This document shows, one piece after another, positions 26,703-38,339 of a stretch of DNA of 64,000 bases. The notes under the pieces are model-generated. The model was given only the letters and a program-made list of their open reading frames with translations, had not been told where the DNA came from and ran no database searches. Numbering within the stretch: the stretch's first letter is position 1; each line of letters begins with the position of its first letter. A program made the position numbers and the translations under genes. Source of the DNA: Chamaea fasciata (Eukaryota > Chordata > Aves > Passeriformes > Sylviidae); assembly GCA_029207755.1 (NCBI GenBank), contig JARCOQ010000004.1, positions 38,018,685 through 38,082,684 on the forward strand. The letters run 5' to 3'.

Positions 26703-26736
26703 CATTTCCTTCTGTTGACTTGTCTTGTTTAGTCAT
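26703..26736 (-). CDS. TMC2: TMC2, first coding exon (start codon, residues 1-11)
   Basis: This exon encodes MTKQDKSTEGN plus the first base of codon 12, and stops at a GT donor (AAATG|GTAATT on the minus strand). The ATG has A at -3. It is the first ATG in its frame after an in-frame TGA at 26869-26871, so the start is well placed. The exon ends in phase 1 and joins exactly to the next exon at 18520 (G + AG = Glu), giving N-E-G-S-D-D-N-E-E. The assignment to TMC2 rests on that splice continuity, because eleven residues are too few to recognise by themselves. With this start the KPW motif falls at about residue 191, close to its position in mammalian TMC2 and much further in than in TMC1. An additional or alternative upstream start exon cannot be excluded. 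Confidence 0.55.
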
Positions 26737-26871
26737 AATGGCATTCCACAGGGCTGCTGCAGGCGCTGGATATAGGGAAGAGTGTCTGAAGGCTGGGTGG
26801 TTCAAGATGAAGCATGCCACAATATCATCCTGCCTGTCACTGAACGGATGGTGCTGGTGAAGTTTCACTCA
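26737..26871 (-). other. TMC2: 5' untranslated part of the TMC2 start exon
   Basis: A good 3' splice site lies at the upstream edge, with a pyrimidine-rich stretch ending TTATATTTCAG on the minus strand just beyond 26871. The start codon therefore sits in an internal exon of about 169 bases, with at least one non-coding exon and the promoter further upstream (higher coordinates). The leader contains two upstream ATGs. One opens a nine-codon frame including its stop (26802-26828). The other opens a 28-residue frame (26729-26815) that runs past the main ATG. The splice site is inferred from its sequence alone. Confidence 0.4.
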
Positions 26872-28873
26872 CTGAAATATAAGAAGATACTAATTTCCCA
26901 AGTGATAAATCTTTCATGAATGTTTAGTTTACTATTTAGGTTTGGCATGCTAGAATTAAAAGAATCAAAGAACCTTCTTTATCATTATTGCTGAAAAACC
27001 TCTTCTGCAACCTACTTACTTATGACTAACACTAATGTTTAAGTGCTTAAGTGCCTTGCTGGGGAAGGAGGTTGGACAGTGTCCACATTAGTATGCTCTC
27101 ATGCTGTATATAGATCTACAGTTCTGCACATGGAGGAAGTTACATAAATTATTCTTCTGTCACAAAAGTCGGCTTTTACCATAGACATGCTAAAATTGCA
27201 TAGCTTTAATAGAACAGCCTGACACTGATTTAAAAAAATCTTAGCAAAAGTCTTCTGATACATCTGTTGGTTTACATTTGTATCTCCTTGCAGTTCTGTT
27301 AAGACACTTGCTTCTGCCTTTATATCCACATATTACACCCAAAGTTTACCAGTTTTGCCAGGATTGGCCTTTGATCTAAATTAACAGTGAAAGAAAGCCA
27401 AAATGTAGTTTACAAGACAAGTCAAGTTTGGAAGTAAAAATCTGAAAGAATATGTGACAAATAAAACAACATGAAAAAAAAATCTTGATAAAATTCTTGA
27501 ATTAAGTATTTGTATTTAATTAGATAAATCCATCATAACTCCTCATCTGAAATTCTTTCAGTGTGAACCAGCTGAAAAAGACTGTAAGCATCTGCAGAAT
27601 AGCCTACCTTCTCAGACGCTCCTGAATGATGTCTGGATCCTCTTACACACAGGGCTGTGAAAGCCTTTTCTTTTTTTTTTTTTTTTTTGCTTTGGAGCTG
27701 TCATTCAGGCGTCTGAAGGAAGTTTTTCTGGAAAATAATCCAGTGAGGCTGACTACCTTACCTTTTCATTTTCAAGCATTAGCACAGAGCTGGAGGGTTT
27801 TTTGTTTTGTTATGAAACATATTGCTATTTCTCTTAGAACAGTAACATCATATATTTGAAATATTTCCCAGGAGATAGTTTGCCTTTACAATTGTAAGAG
27901 TCTGTGCTATAAAACACATTTTCTGAACTAGTATTATTTTCTTTTGCTGCATTCTTATATTAGTTATTGCATAATATCCTAGATCCTGTGTTTTTATATA
28001 CTTGGGAAAGACTTCTAATACAAAACCAGGAAATTTAGGAAAACATTCAAATCTCTAGTTAGACTATATTTCAAGTATTCAGAAGAGTAATAATCATGTT
28101 CTAAAAATTCAGTTGCTAGACTTCTGTACTTCTTTAATAACAGAAAGAAGAACATCTTGGGAAGAATGATGAGCATGGATTTGCAAGTACTTGCAAAAAG
28201 AAGCAGTCAAAAAATTCTAACAAGATATTTTGTAGTTGCAGTCAAAATGGGACCATAGCACTGGAGCTATAAACCTTCTTCAGAATTTAAAGTTAACAAT
28301 ACCTCACTTACATCTATTAGCCTCATTGGAAAATATTTTACTGGATATATGAAAAGGAAAGGGACAAATATTGAATACTGACTTATCAATCTCACCCTAA
28401 AAAAACTGCAAAACATGAAAATCAGAGATGAAAAGGCAGTATATAAATATATATATAAACAAATGAGTTATACATGCAGTTGGAATGTTGTCTGTGGGTG
28501 AATATTTGCCATGACATACATGAATTGCATTCTATTTTATTTGTTTCTTAAGGTCTCCTGGCTCAGCCAGCAATCAAATTTCATTAAGTCCTTTTATCAC
28601 AATATGACTTCTTAGTGTTTCCAGTCTGGCTTGTAGTTTATATTTGTGGCTGTAGAGTTAAATGTTTCTTTAAGTTCCACTATTTGCTGTCCTCATCAAT
28701 ATGTCACTGTGGGGCTGTGGTGCAGACTGGATCACTAATCAAAGCAAATAATCAGTTTCTTAAGTCAGCTTAGTGCAGTGATCCCATCCACAGCACAGTC
28801 CACAAACAATTGTATTAGCACAAGAAGAAATAGTCAAATTTTGGCATGATGTGGGTAAGGGCCTCCAGGGTCA

Positions 28874-28894
28874 GGAGACAGGAGACAGGAGACA
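28874..28894. repeat. Tandem repeat (ggagaca)x3
   Basis: Three exact 7-base units in a row. No associated feature. Confidence 0.85.
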
Positions 28895-31090
28895 GAAAGC
28901 GGCTGCAAACCTTTGAAGAGAGACTTGTCACTGGATCTAACATAGGAAGGACATACATGCTAGATTTCCCTTTACTCTGGAAGTTCTAATACTATCAGAG
29001 ATTGAGAACAAACAGTTCTCATTTACACTAGGTTCTCTTTACAGAACACAAGGCTTGAAAGACAAAAAGCCCAAAATCCCCAAGAAAACCAAACCAAGTA
29101 AACAAACTAAACCCCAAACAAACAAAAACCCCAAACCACCTTAATTTAGCTCTATACAATAGCGATGAAATCAGAACAGTATAGAATGCTATTAATAAAT
29201 AAAAAATATTAAAATAGTCCCAATGCAGACAGGTTTAGAGAACTGGCTTTAGTCCTCAGTGAGTTTGTTGAACACTGTGGAAGTTCTCATTGTTGGCAAA
29301 CATGTCACATTTTATTCCCTTTGTTAAAATCTTCATCTCTTTTTCAGACACACTTACTATATATTCCAAGAGCTGAAGCATGCATGGTAGGCAAAAGCTC
29401 AGGATGGCAATACACAATTAATTATCACTACCTCAGCTGAAAACCCATAATGAAGAAGTGGAAAGTGTTGGTCTGCATACCTTTCTGCACACTGCTGAAG
29501 TGATATACATCTGCCAAACAGAAAAATCCAGCCAGGGAAAAGAGCAATGACACCCAAGAATGATGACTCAACTACGTTTTGTATAAACATTAATGCCTCA
29601 GTAAATCTGCAAGCATCAATTTTGCTTGTAAACAGTTTTTAAGTTACAGTGCCACAACTTATGCTCAAAGAACCACTGTAACTTCCTTCTTCACACTTCT
29701 ACATAGCAGCTGAAAATCCTTTGCACAACCATGAAATGCACTGAATGTTGATTTTTACATGTTTCAAGGTGATTTTTTCCTCTGATTCTAAACTTAATGC
29801 AAAACACAGGGCAATAAATTATTTTCTGACAGATTTTGCTAAAGGTTGCTCTTTTCAGGATGGGATTTTAAAATGCCATTTTATTTGGTGGCATGAAAAA
29901 GGTATATTCTGCCTGTCAAAGGACATGATAAAATCAGGGAGTTTTGGAAGTAGATACAAAAACAGTCTGAAGGCATGGCACTGCTGCACTAGCTGAAAAG
30001 CCTTTTTCATTCTAATGTACTGCTTAATATCAATCTTTCCCTAACTCTGCATTCAAATGACTCAGAGGAATCTGAACAGCATTAACTGGTAAGTCTGTGC
30101 CTACTACCCTCATTATCCCACATTTTTTCACAGTCGAGTGGATGATTTTGCCAATCTCGTCTGGGAGCAGCAGGGAGGCTGCACCAAGAAGTGGCTGATG
30201 TGGGATGGGGGTCAAAACTTCCCCCAGGGGCAGCAGCCCTGCAGCAGTGCTAGCAGGGCAGGGAGGTGACACAGGCACTGGGGACACCCTGGTGAGGGAG
30301 AAAGGCACAGTCGGATGACAAATCCGATCAATTGATTTGATGCCAGGACCTGCCAAAAGCTGACTTGTATTGTTTTCGAGTATTAATTCCCAAGTCAATG
30401 AGTTCAGCCGCTGAACATTGATTAGGGAATGCCATAAACAGAAACACGAGTAACATTCTTCTGATGTCTCATTGGTATTGACTGAAAAAAGAGTTACAGC
30501 TTAAATCTACTTGTAGAGAGACCTTTATTTTGTGTAGAGATCTCTGAGCCCCCTGTGAAAAGGAAATCTAACAACTAAGTCAGAAAAACCACAGGGAATG
30601 TCAACACACTTTTGCAATTACTATTTCTATAGCCATTTCTAATTTCTCTGATATTTGTGAAATACTGTATTTCATCTTTCTCTAAAAAACTGGAATTCAA
30701 ACTAAAAGTTCAGCAGGATGTAATTTTCATTAGATTCTCATGGTAGACAAAAGAGCTGGGTTGAAAAAAAAATCAAAAGCCTCACAAAGAAGCTATTAAA
30801 AATTCTAATTAATTGATGCAAATAAAGATATTTGGGTGATATGATTTAGAGGAATTTCTCCAAATTGGTCTTGGTCAATGACTCTATCCTGCTGTATTAG
30901 TAATTGGAATGTCTTATTATAACCTCAATGCTCATTTTAAAATCCTGAATATTCACTAAAACTCTTTTTTTTTTTTTTTTCAAATTGGAAGAGGAGATAT
31001 TTAGCAGAGGTTTTACAGATCCATATGTTCTGTTCTTTGCACCAATTCTGAAAATTTTTAGCTGGAAGTGTTCAGGAATTTCATGTGAAA

Positions 31091-31164
31091 ATATGTATAT
31101 ATATGTGTGTATATATATATATTTGTATATAAATATATATATAAATATATATATATATATATTT
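31091..31164. repeat. AT-rich (TA)n microsatellite
   Basis: Alternating TA/TG and TATAAA-like units over about 74 bases. Expected to be length-variable. Confidence 0.9.
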
Positions 31165-31940
31165 CCTCTAATGATAATACTACTTAGAATTAAATCATTC
31201 TACTTAGAAACATATTCTTGTCTTTCTTCTAGCCAAAATTAAAGGCTGAATGAATGGTCATTAATAAACCTGCTTTCTTGATTAATATCCAGCAGCACAC
31301 AACAGCAGCAGAGACTGCCTGTGTGACTGCTTGTAGCACCTGCTATGCTGTATAATGGGCACACTGCTCAAATAATTGCATTTACTACTCAGTTGTGACT
31401 GTGCCCAATGGAGGAACTCCAGATTTATTTCCACGACTGGAAAAACAGTACCTTGCTCAAACCCTGGACACACAAACTGAGGCTTGAAATACATGCTTGA
31501 AACCATAAAATCACTTTCTCCTTAACATCAAAGCTATAATTCTTGAAAGAATTATTTGCAACATAAAAGATCCTTTGAGAAGAAAAAAAAAATTAAATGG
31601 TGTTTGAGACACTAAATAGAGACTAAATTCTGTCTGAAACTCACTATGATCTGGACAAAATTCAGATGATCAGTTAATATTCTAAAAATCTTACAGAAAA
31701 CTACACCATTATGACATGCTAGTGAGCTTTTCTTCACATAAGTTTTGGTATTTGCTGAAAGACAAAGTCAAGCCTTTTTTCAGAATACCTTTGTCCTTGT
31801 GTCTTAACACAACAGCATTATGTGATCGTTTAGCAATGCAACATCCTTGGGAAAAACACCGCCTCGTATTCCTGAGCACGAAGATCTCCATCACTATAAC
31901 GATAAAATGCCTCAATCAATATTTTAAATCTGTGGTGTAC

Positions 31941-31977
31941 CTGGTCCTCCAAGCCCTGGCCCTCCAAGCCCTGGCCC
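31941..31977. repeat. 15-base tandem repeat, about 2.4 copies
   Basis: Units ctggtcctccaagcc and ctggccctccaagcc followed by a partial third copy. Read on the minus strand it would give QGLEG/QGLED, but no gene context supports translation. Confidence 0.8.
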
Positions 31978-32326
31978 AGCCTTTTAATTATCCCCAGGAG
32001 GAGGTGAGACAGCTGAATATGAGCCATGGAATGGAACTTTCTTTTCTTCCTAAAGTTTCTTAATGTTTCAGAGGTTTCATATTTATTTTCTGTGGGCAAC
32101 ATGCCATGTTGCACAGTCCTGGCCTCTCAACCAAATTCTGGGGAAAAAAATTATAGTTCTATTAGCACACACTTGCTTTCATTATGTGATTCAATACTCA
32201 CTCATTAACTGCAGTTTTAGACACACACATTCATGTCTGTCAAATTATATTAATTGACTTAATGCTTCTTATTTATGCGGAAGTGAAGAAAAAATATTAT
32301 TTTCTTGTTCCCATCACTCTTTGGCC

Positions 32327-32380
32327 ATATACATACATACATATACATACCTACATATACATATATATGACATACATATC
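32327..32380. repeat. (CATA)n / (TA)n microsatellite
   Basis: Imperfect acatacatacatatacatac repeat next to the 5' edge of a CR1 copy. Confidence 0.85.
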
Positions 32381-32449
32381 TACGACACAGAGTCCAACAG
32401 ACAGAAATCTAGATTACAGTTTGCTGGGAAAAACTCCAGTGAACAGACA

Positions 32450-33444
32450 CTGGAGTAACAGGGTAACGTCAGACACTGGTGGGGACACTAGTGCAGACCT
32501 CCATCCTCGTCCCTGTGCTCTTCAAGATCCTCATTAAGAACTTGGATGCAGGCCTCAAAGGAATACTTGCAGATGACACTTAATTGGAAGGGCTGACAAC
32601 TCCTTTGAGGGCAGAAAGACCTGACAAGTAAGAGAGCTGAGCAATCACCAACCATGTGAGGTTTAACAAGGACCAGTGCTGGATTCTGCACTTGGGACAG
32701 GGCAACCCTGGGTATACAGACACACTGGGGAATGAGAGGCTGGAGGCCAGTGTTGCAGAAAGGGACCTGGAAGTCCTGGTCCTGGAAAGCTGAACATGAG
32801 CCAGCAGTGCCCGGCAGCCAGGAGGGCCAAGGGTATCCTGGGGGGTATCAGGCCCAGCAAGGCCAGCCAGGCAAGGGAGGGGAATGTCCCACTCTGTTCT
32901 GAGCTGGGGCAGCCTCACCTCAGTGCTGAGGGCAGTTCTGGGTGCCACAACACAGACACAGACATTGAATTGTTAGAGAGTGTCCAAAGGAGAGCCACTA
33001 GGGTGGTGAAGGGTCTGGAGGGGAAGCCATGAGAGGAGTGGCTGAGGTGCCTTGGTTTGTTCAGTCTGGAGAAGAGGAGAAGAGACTGAGGGGAGACCCC
33101 ATTGTGGTCTTGAGGCAACATCCTCACAAGAAGAAGTGAAGGGACAGGTACTGATCTCTTCACTATTGCGAGCAATGAGAGGACTCAAGAAAAAAGCATG
33201 AAGCTGTGTCAGGGGATGTTTAGGCTGGATATCAGGAAAACTTTATTCCCCAAAAGGCTTTTGAGCTCTGGAACAGGCTCCCCAGGGAAGTGGTCACAGC
33301 ACCAAGCCTGACAGAGTTCAAGGAGTATTTTGGAATTGATATCAGGCCCACAGCATCTTATTAGGGTGTCCTGTCCAGGGCCAGGGGTTGGACTAAATGA
33401 TCTGGATGGGGTTCTTCCAACTCTGCTTATTCTGTGATTCTGTC
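32450..33444 (+). mobile_element. CR1 LINE, about 1 kb 3' fragment
   Basis: Forward CR1 from the end of ORF2 ('ctgtgctcttcaagatcctcattaagaacttggatgc', then a decayed 'gcagatgacactta' catalytic region) through the 3' UTR ('gtccaaaggagagccactagggtggtgaagggtctggag', '...caggctccccagggaagtggtcac') to 'aactctgcttattctgtgattctgtc'. The 3' end is intact, with one degenerate terminal repeat. The 5' edge is approximate. Small reverse-strand frames over this interval are artefacts. Confidence 0.92.
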
Positions 33445-34469
33445 TTTTTATGACCTCTCCTGCAGTTTCAACTATCCACAGATGGCAATGCAGACCAACC
33501 AACCACACGTTATAGCAAGGGCTCCCCTCCTAGCAAAACCTGCACCAAAGGAAATCACTGTCTCATTACTTAGGAAAGCAGTGGACCACTCAACAGATGT
33601 TTTGCTTAAAAGCAGCAAAAGAGAGAGCATGAAATTTAACTGCATTAATCTTGCATTCTGTCAGTTATGTTCCATTCTTTTCATGACCTGTTAAATCTAA
33701 ATTAATCAACTGTTTGGATAGTAGAGACAAAATACCATTCTTGGTCAGTCTATCAGTGATGTAAACAGTGCACTATCTTGTTTCGTTGTATGGAAATAAC
33801 TTCAAAGCAACACCCAGAGAGCAGCCAACTACAGGAGATAAAGGCTCTGGAAACAGCCCACTTTTGCTATGACATGCAAACCTTACTTTTTGGCTAGTGT
33901 TTCTAACAGAAAATGGATGCTTACCTGTAGAAATAGTACCACTGAACAAAGCAAAGAAAAACTACAGAAGAAAGCAAGGAGATCTCTATTCTTTATTCCA
34001 TCTCTTCTTACATCCAAGAGAAAAAGTAGAAACTTAATTCTATCTGCATGTATTCCAAAGGCACAAGAACCAAAAACCTAAATGTGGCTGTAAAACTTAA
34101 ACACCTGCAAATAATTCTGTAAACCCGTCACTTCAGGAATAACATATACCAACAGTCTGCTACAAAGAAGACAGACATAGCTACAGACAGGTAGACATGT
34201 GTAAATAAATATTTTCAGACATACTGATTTTCCCACTCACCTGTCCCCTCTTTTCAAATAAAGCTGTTTTCCTCTAATGTTATGTCATATAAATTTATTT
34301 ATATGGCTGTATCATCCCTTCAAATCTATGACTATTACTCCCATCCTTACTATCACACTTGAAGATTTCTATTCAAGTCTATAAATATATATAAGGAACA
34401 TGCAGGAGAAGGTAGAAGTTTTGGCCCAGTCCTAGAGAAAGCAGGTAATTGCAAAAGCAAAACATGGTG
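33445..34469. other. Spacer between CR1 copies, no feature seen
   Basis: About 1 kb of sequence without recognised repeat, exon or RNA gene. It includes a short AT-rich run near 34380. Confidence 0.35.
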
Positions 34470-36740
34470 AGATGGATCCTGTAACTGGAGTTCCTTGCTG
34501 GAGGGTTACAGCCTCCTTCAGGAGGCACGGGCAGGGCAGGTAAGGAGAAGGAGTGTAATGGATGGTCTGGAATGTACAGCTCTTGCAGCTGGAGGTGACA
34601 CTGTGGAGAACCTTTGTGTAAGAATGAAGGGGAAAGAAAATAAAGAGGATATGGGGAGAGCAGACTTCAGTGTGCAGAAGGAGCTACTTAGTAAGGTCCT
34701 CTGAGGATCTGGTTTTGAATTTACTTTGGGCCATGAATGCTGGTTGCTTTTCTTTCAACTCCTGTAATTGACAATTTCATTAGAGCAGGCAATTTCAAAG
34801 TGTCAGAAGTCAAGGCAGCAGGGCAGAACACCAGCTTGACTGAGCAGGGATCTGCTTCCAGAACGTGGGCAGAAAATGAAGTTGTACAGACAAGAAAAAC
34901 AGACCTGCAATACAGGACAACTACAGCAAAGCTTTTCCCTGATGTATAGAGAAACTGTGTTTCTCCTGCATGCAGTCAAAGTTCAATTAGAGTCCAGGGT
35001 GGTCAGCACTGTGAAGGGCAACGAAAAGGGCTTCACAAGTATTGGAGAAGCTTAAACTAGGATCAGATGCAACACTGGTCCATTGCTTGACAAGGCTGGT
35101 CACAGGTAAGGAGATAGACCAAGCAAAACACTAAAGCCTTTTTCAGCTCTGGTCTTTAATACCAGTGGTGGACCCTGATGCCCCCAGAGTCTGGTGTTGG
35201 AAGACCATGACTGGGGGAACGATACATTCTCTGTCAACTCCAGACTTGTTCAAAACTTGCTTCCTCACCTGGATGCACATAGATCACTCCGAGGGTGTCC
35301 ATTCCAGGGTACTGAGAGAGCTGGCTTATGGCATCACATGATCTCTCTTCATTTTCAACATCTTGGGGACCTGGAGATGTCCCAGTGGACTGGAAACTAG
35401 CAAATGTTGCCCCCAGTTTTCAAGAGAGCAAAGAAGGAAGGCTGGTAATTATAGGCCTGCCAGTCTCACAGTGCCTGATGAAATTATGGAGAAGGTTAAT
35501 CTGGGAGCTACTGAGAAACACTTGAGAGGCAGCAAAATCATTGGTCACAGCCAGCATGGCTTGACAAAGGGAAAGTGCTGCTCAACTAAATTAATTTCCT
35601 TTTATGACAAGATCACCCAGGTAGTTGACTAAGGGAAGCCAGGAAATTTGTGGGGTTTTCAATTTTAGCAAAGATTTTGATAATGTCTCTCACAGTGTCT
35701 TTATCTAAAAATTGTCCAGCACACAGCTGGACAAGTCAATGATACTTTGGATGAGCAATGGTCTGATAGATTGGGCTCAAAGGATTATATTAATTGGGGT
35801 TCAAACAGATTGGCATTTAGGGCCAGTGGTCTTCAATGTTTTTTATAAATTATCTGGACTCAGATGTAAATTCACTCAATAATATTGTCTACCATAGTAA
35901 ACTGGGAGTAACTGTGAACTCCTTTGAGAGTCGAGAGGTTTAGAGAGAGATCTGGATAGACTAGAGAGGTGGGTAACCATGAATCATATGAAATTTAAGA
36001 AGAGCAAATGCTGGATTCTGCATCTGAAATGGAAAAATCCTGTGCATATGTACAAACTTGGGGATAAGAGGCAGGGAAGCAGCCCAACGTAAAGAGAATT
36101 GGGGATTTGGGTTGGTGGTAAGTCGAACATGAGTCAGCAGTGTCCCGTGGCAGCCAAAAGGGCTGACCATTCCCAGGAGTACATCAAGCACAAAATCATT
36201 GGCTGGTCAAGGAATGTGATTGTGGCACTCTACGCTGCACTGGGGTGGCCTCACCTTGAATCTTGCGTCGGTTGTGGGCATATCAATATATGAACATCAA
36301 ACTCTGGAGTATATTCAGAGGAGGGTGGCCAAGCTGAGGTTGAAATGACTCAAGGACAAGACTTAAGAGGAACATTGAGGTCACTTGGCTTGTGCATCTT
36401 GGAGAAACGAAGGCTGGGGGGGACCCCATTGAAGTGGAGCAGTGTAGGGGGAGATGCTGACTTCCTCCCTCTGGGAACCAAAGCTGCTTGAGAAGAATGA
36501 AGCTATTTAACGGGAAGTTCAGATTGATCTTCAGAAAAAGATTCTTCACTGAAAGCATTGTCAGTCACTGAAACATGCTCTCCTAGAAAGTGTTCACAGC
36601 ACAAAGTCTATCAGAGGTCAAGGAGATTATGGATGATGCCCTAGTTTTAGGGTTAGTCCTGAGAGAAACAGGGAGATTCCCTCAATGCTTATGGCTATCT
36701 TCTGATCTGAAATATTCCATGTTTCTATGATTCTATGACT
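34470..36740 (+). mobile_element. CR1 LINE, long forward copy with broken ORF2
   Basis: Begins in a 5' CR1 segment ('ttgctggagggttacagcctccttcagg', 34492 on) and runs through ORF2 to a terminal 'ttccatgtttctatgattctatgact'. Pieces of the reverse transcriptase are readable on the plus strand in shifted frames: a NYRPASLTVPDEIMEKV segment and GLTKGKCCSTKLISFYDKI (both within 35363-35632). Stops and shifts interrupt it. The stretch 34720-34990 matches CR1 less clearly and may be diverged or inserted. It is one of the two longest CR1 copies in the window. Confidence 0.88.
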
Positions 36741-38339
36741 AACTGTTTTACCATGTACAGTGTTTGCATGTTTCAGTGGAGGTACTTGAGCTTCTCCACC
36801 AAGATACCCTCAAAGGCAGCAGAAATGGTAAGGAGTGGGAAGAACCACTACAAGGGAAGAACTAGGATGCTGACAAATATCTAGGGTTGGCCTGAATACC
36901 CGCATGAAGACTTTGAAGGTCTAGGAGGTGGAGGTCTCTGGGGGTCTGAGTCCTGGATGCAATGGGAGAAGTGAAGGATCCTCCTTGGGATGCAACTTAC
37001 CTTTACGTCCTGGATAAATTAGCACACACACAGACAAAGCTGGAACTTTTATCTACTTATTACAGAGGAAAAGAGCCAGTAGATGGCACTCCAGCATATG
37101 TAACACTCTTCTTGGGTTTGACAAGGAATCTAACACCCGCTGTTTTATTTGCCTACCGCATGCTACGTCCTTCTTATCATACACAAATAAAAATCTGAAT
37201 CTCTTAGTGATGTTGCAAATACACATGCAGGAAAAAAGCATCTCCCTAGCAGTCGGCATAAATGTTCCTGGAAGTCTCCACAGTCCCCAAGGTGCTCATG
37301 GACCTTGTGGCCTCTGCACTCAACCACCCAACTTTCTTCACTTCAGCTTGACAAACTACCGAAATCAGTTAGTCAAGATGTTCATGGAACTAGAGTCAGT
37401 AAGGACTTAACAGAAAAAAGTGTTTCAGGAAAATGACAAGAAGTGGATATTTGTACTGTGAATGCACAGATTCTTCTTGTCTTCTGACGAGATTCAACAT
37501 TTTGAAGTGCTTCCTTAAGGAGTATAATTTTACCAACATCAGTGAGTTCAAAATTATAGGTGACCATTATTTTTTTTCTCCTGTGGAGCAGCACTGTTTG
37601 GGCTGTACTGAAGTAGTTAAATGGGCAGAAGCAATGTACTTCAGACGCCACCTGCAGTGCCTGGACACATCCCTAGCCTAAGGTGGAGAGGTAGCACTGG
37701 AGCACACCCAGGCTTCACTAAACCTTTCCAATGAGCTCTGATACCTTTAATGAAGAAACTGAGATTAATACGCTCATAAAATTCAAGTATTTCTTGAATT
37801 TTTGGTTTCCTGTAGTACATCAATAAAAAATTGGGGAGGGGATGAGGTTTTTTGTCAAGTATAGTATTTCTTCCAAATTCTTGTACACAACATATCTTGT
37901 CCTTTTCATTTTTTATTTTAATAATGAGGTCCTGCTGAAGGCTTAAATTCTCTTTAAATTTTTGTCTTGTTCTAATTGTAAAGAATATTTTTCATTGCCA
38001 ACATTAAACACAAGTTATCAATTTAAGACAGAGAAATAAAGGAAGGGTGTTGCTTTAAACTGAAGTTGCCAGAAGAGGGGAACCTCAATCCATCCCATTC
38101 CTACCAGTCTCATTCCAGGACCAGCAACAGATACTCACAGTCTAGAGAGGAACCACAGATCAGCAGGAGAGCTGAGACAGTTCGAAAGAATTCCAGCCAA
38201 TGCAGTCAGTAAGTCAGCCTCATAAGGAGTCCCATGCCTCCGTGCAAATGCACACAGGGAATAAACAAGAGGAATTAGAGACATCCACATGCCTGCAGGA
38301 CTATGATCTTACTACTGATCTTACAGAGATGTAGTGAGA
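36741..38339. other. Spacer between CR1 copies, no feature seen
   Basis: No recognised gene or repeat. The frames at 36962-37198 and 37382-37681 show no domain. Confidence 0.35.

Larger units (their letters stand above)
26872..32449. other. Upstream non-coding DNA of TMC2, no gene recognised
   Basis: Probably the 5' flank or first intron of TMC2. It contains no recognised retroelement, a GC-rich patch (30130-30345), AT-rich microsatellites and small tandem repeats. The longest frames (29399-29590, 30030-30398 and 31716-32114) have no domain and look incidental. Confidence 0.35.

Noticed and set aside
30030..30398. 122-codon minus-strand frame in the GC-rich patch
   Set aside because: Pro/Leu-rich without a recognisable domain. 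It is open mainly because GC-rich DNA has few stops.
31830..32114. 94-codon minus-strand frame with a QGLEGQGLED repeat
   Set aside because: The repeat comes from a 15-base tandem duplication. No domain or splice context supports a gene.
32488..33508. Several 60-120 codon minus-strand frames
   Set aside because: They are antisense to a forward CR1 3' region and are chance open frames in GC-rich repeat DNA.
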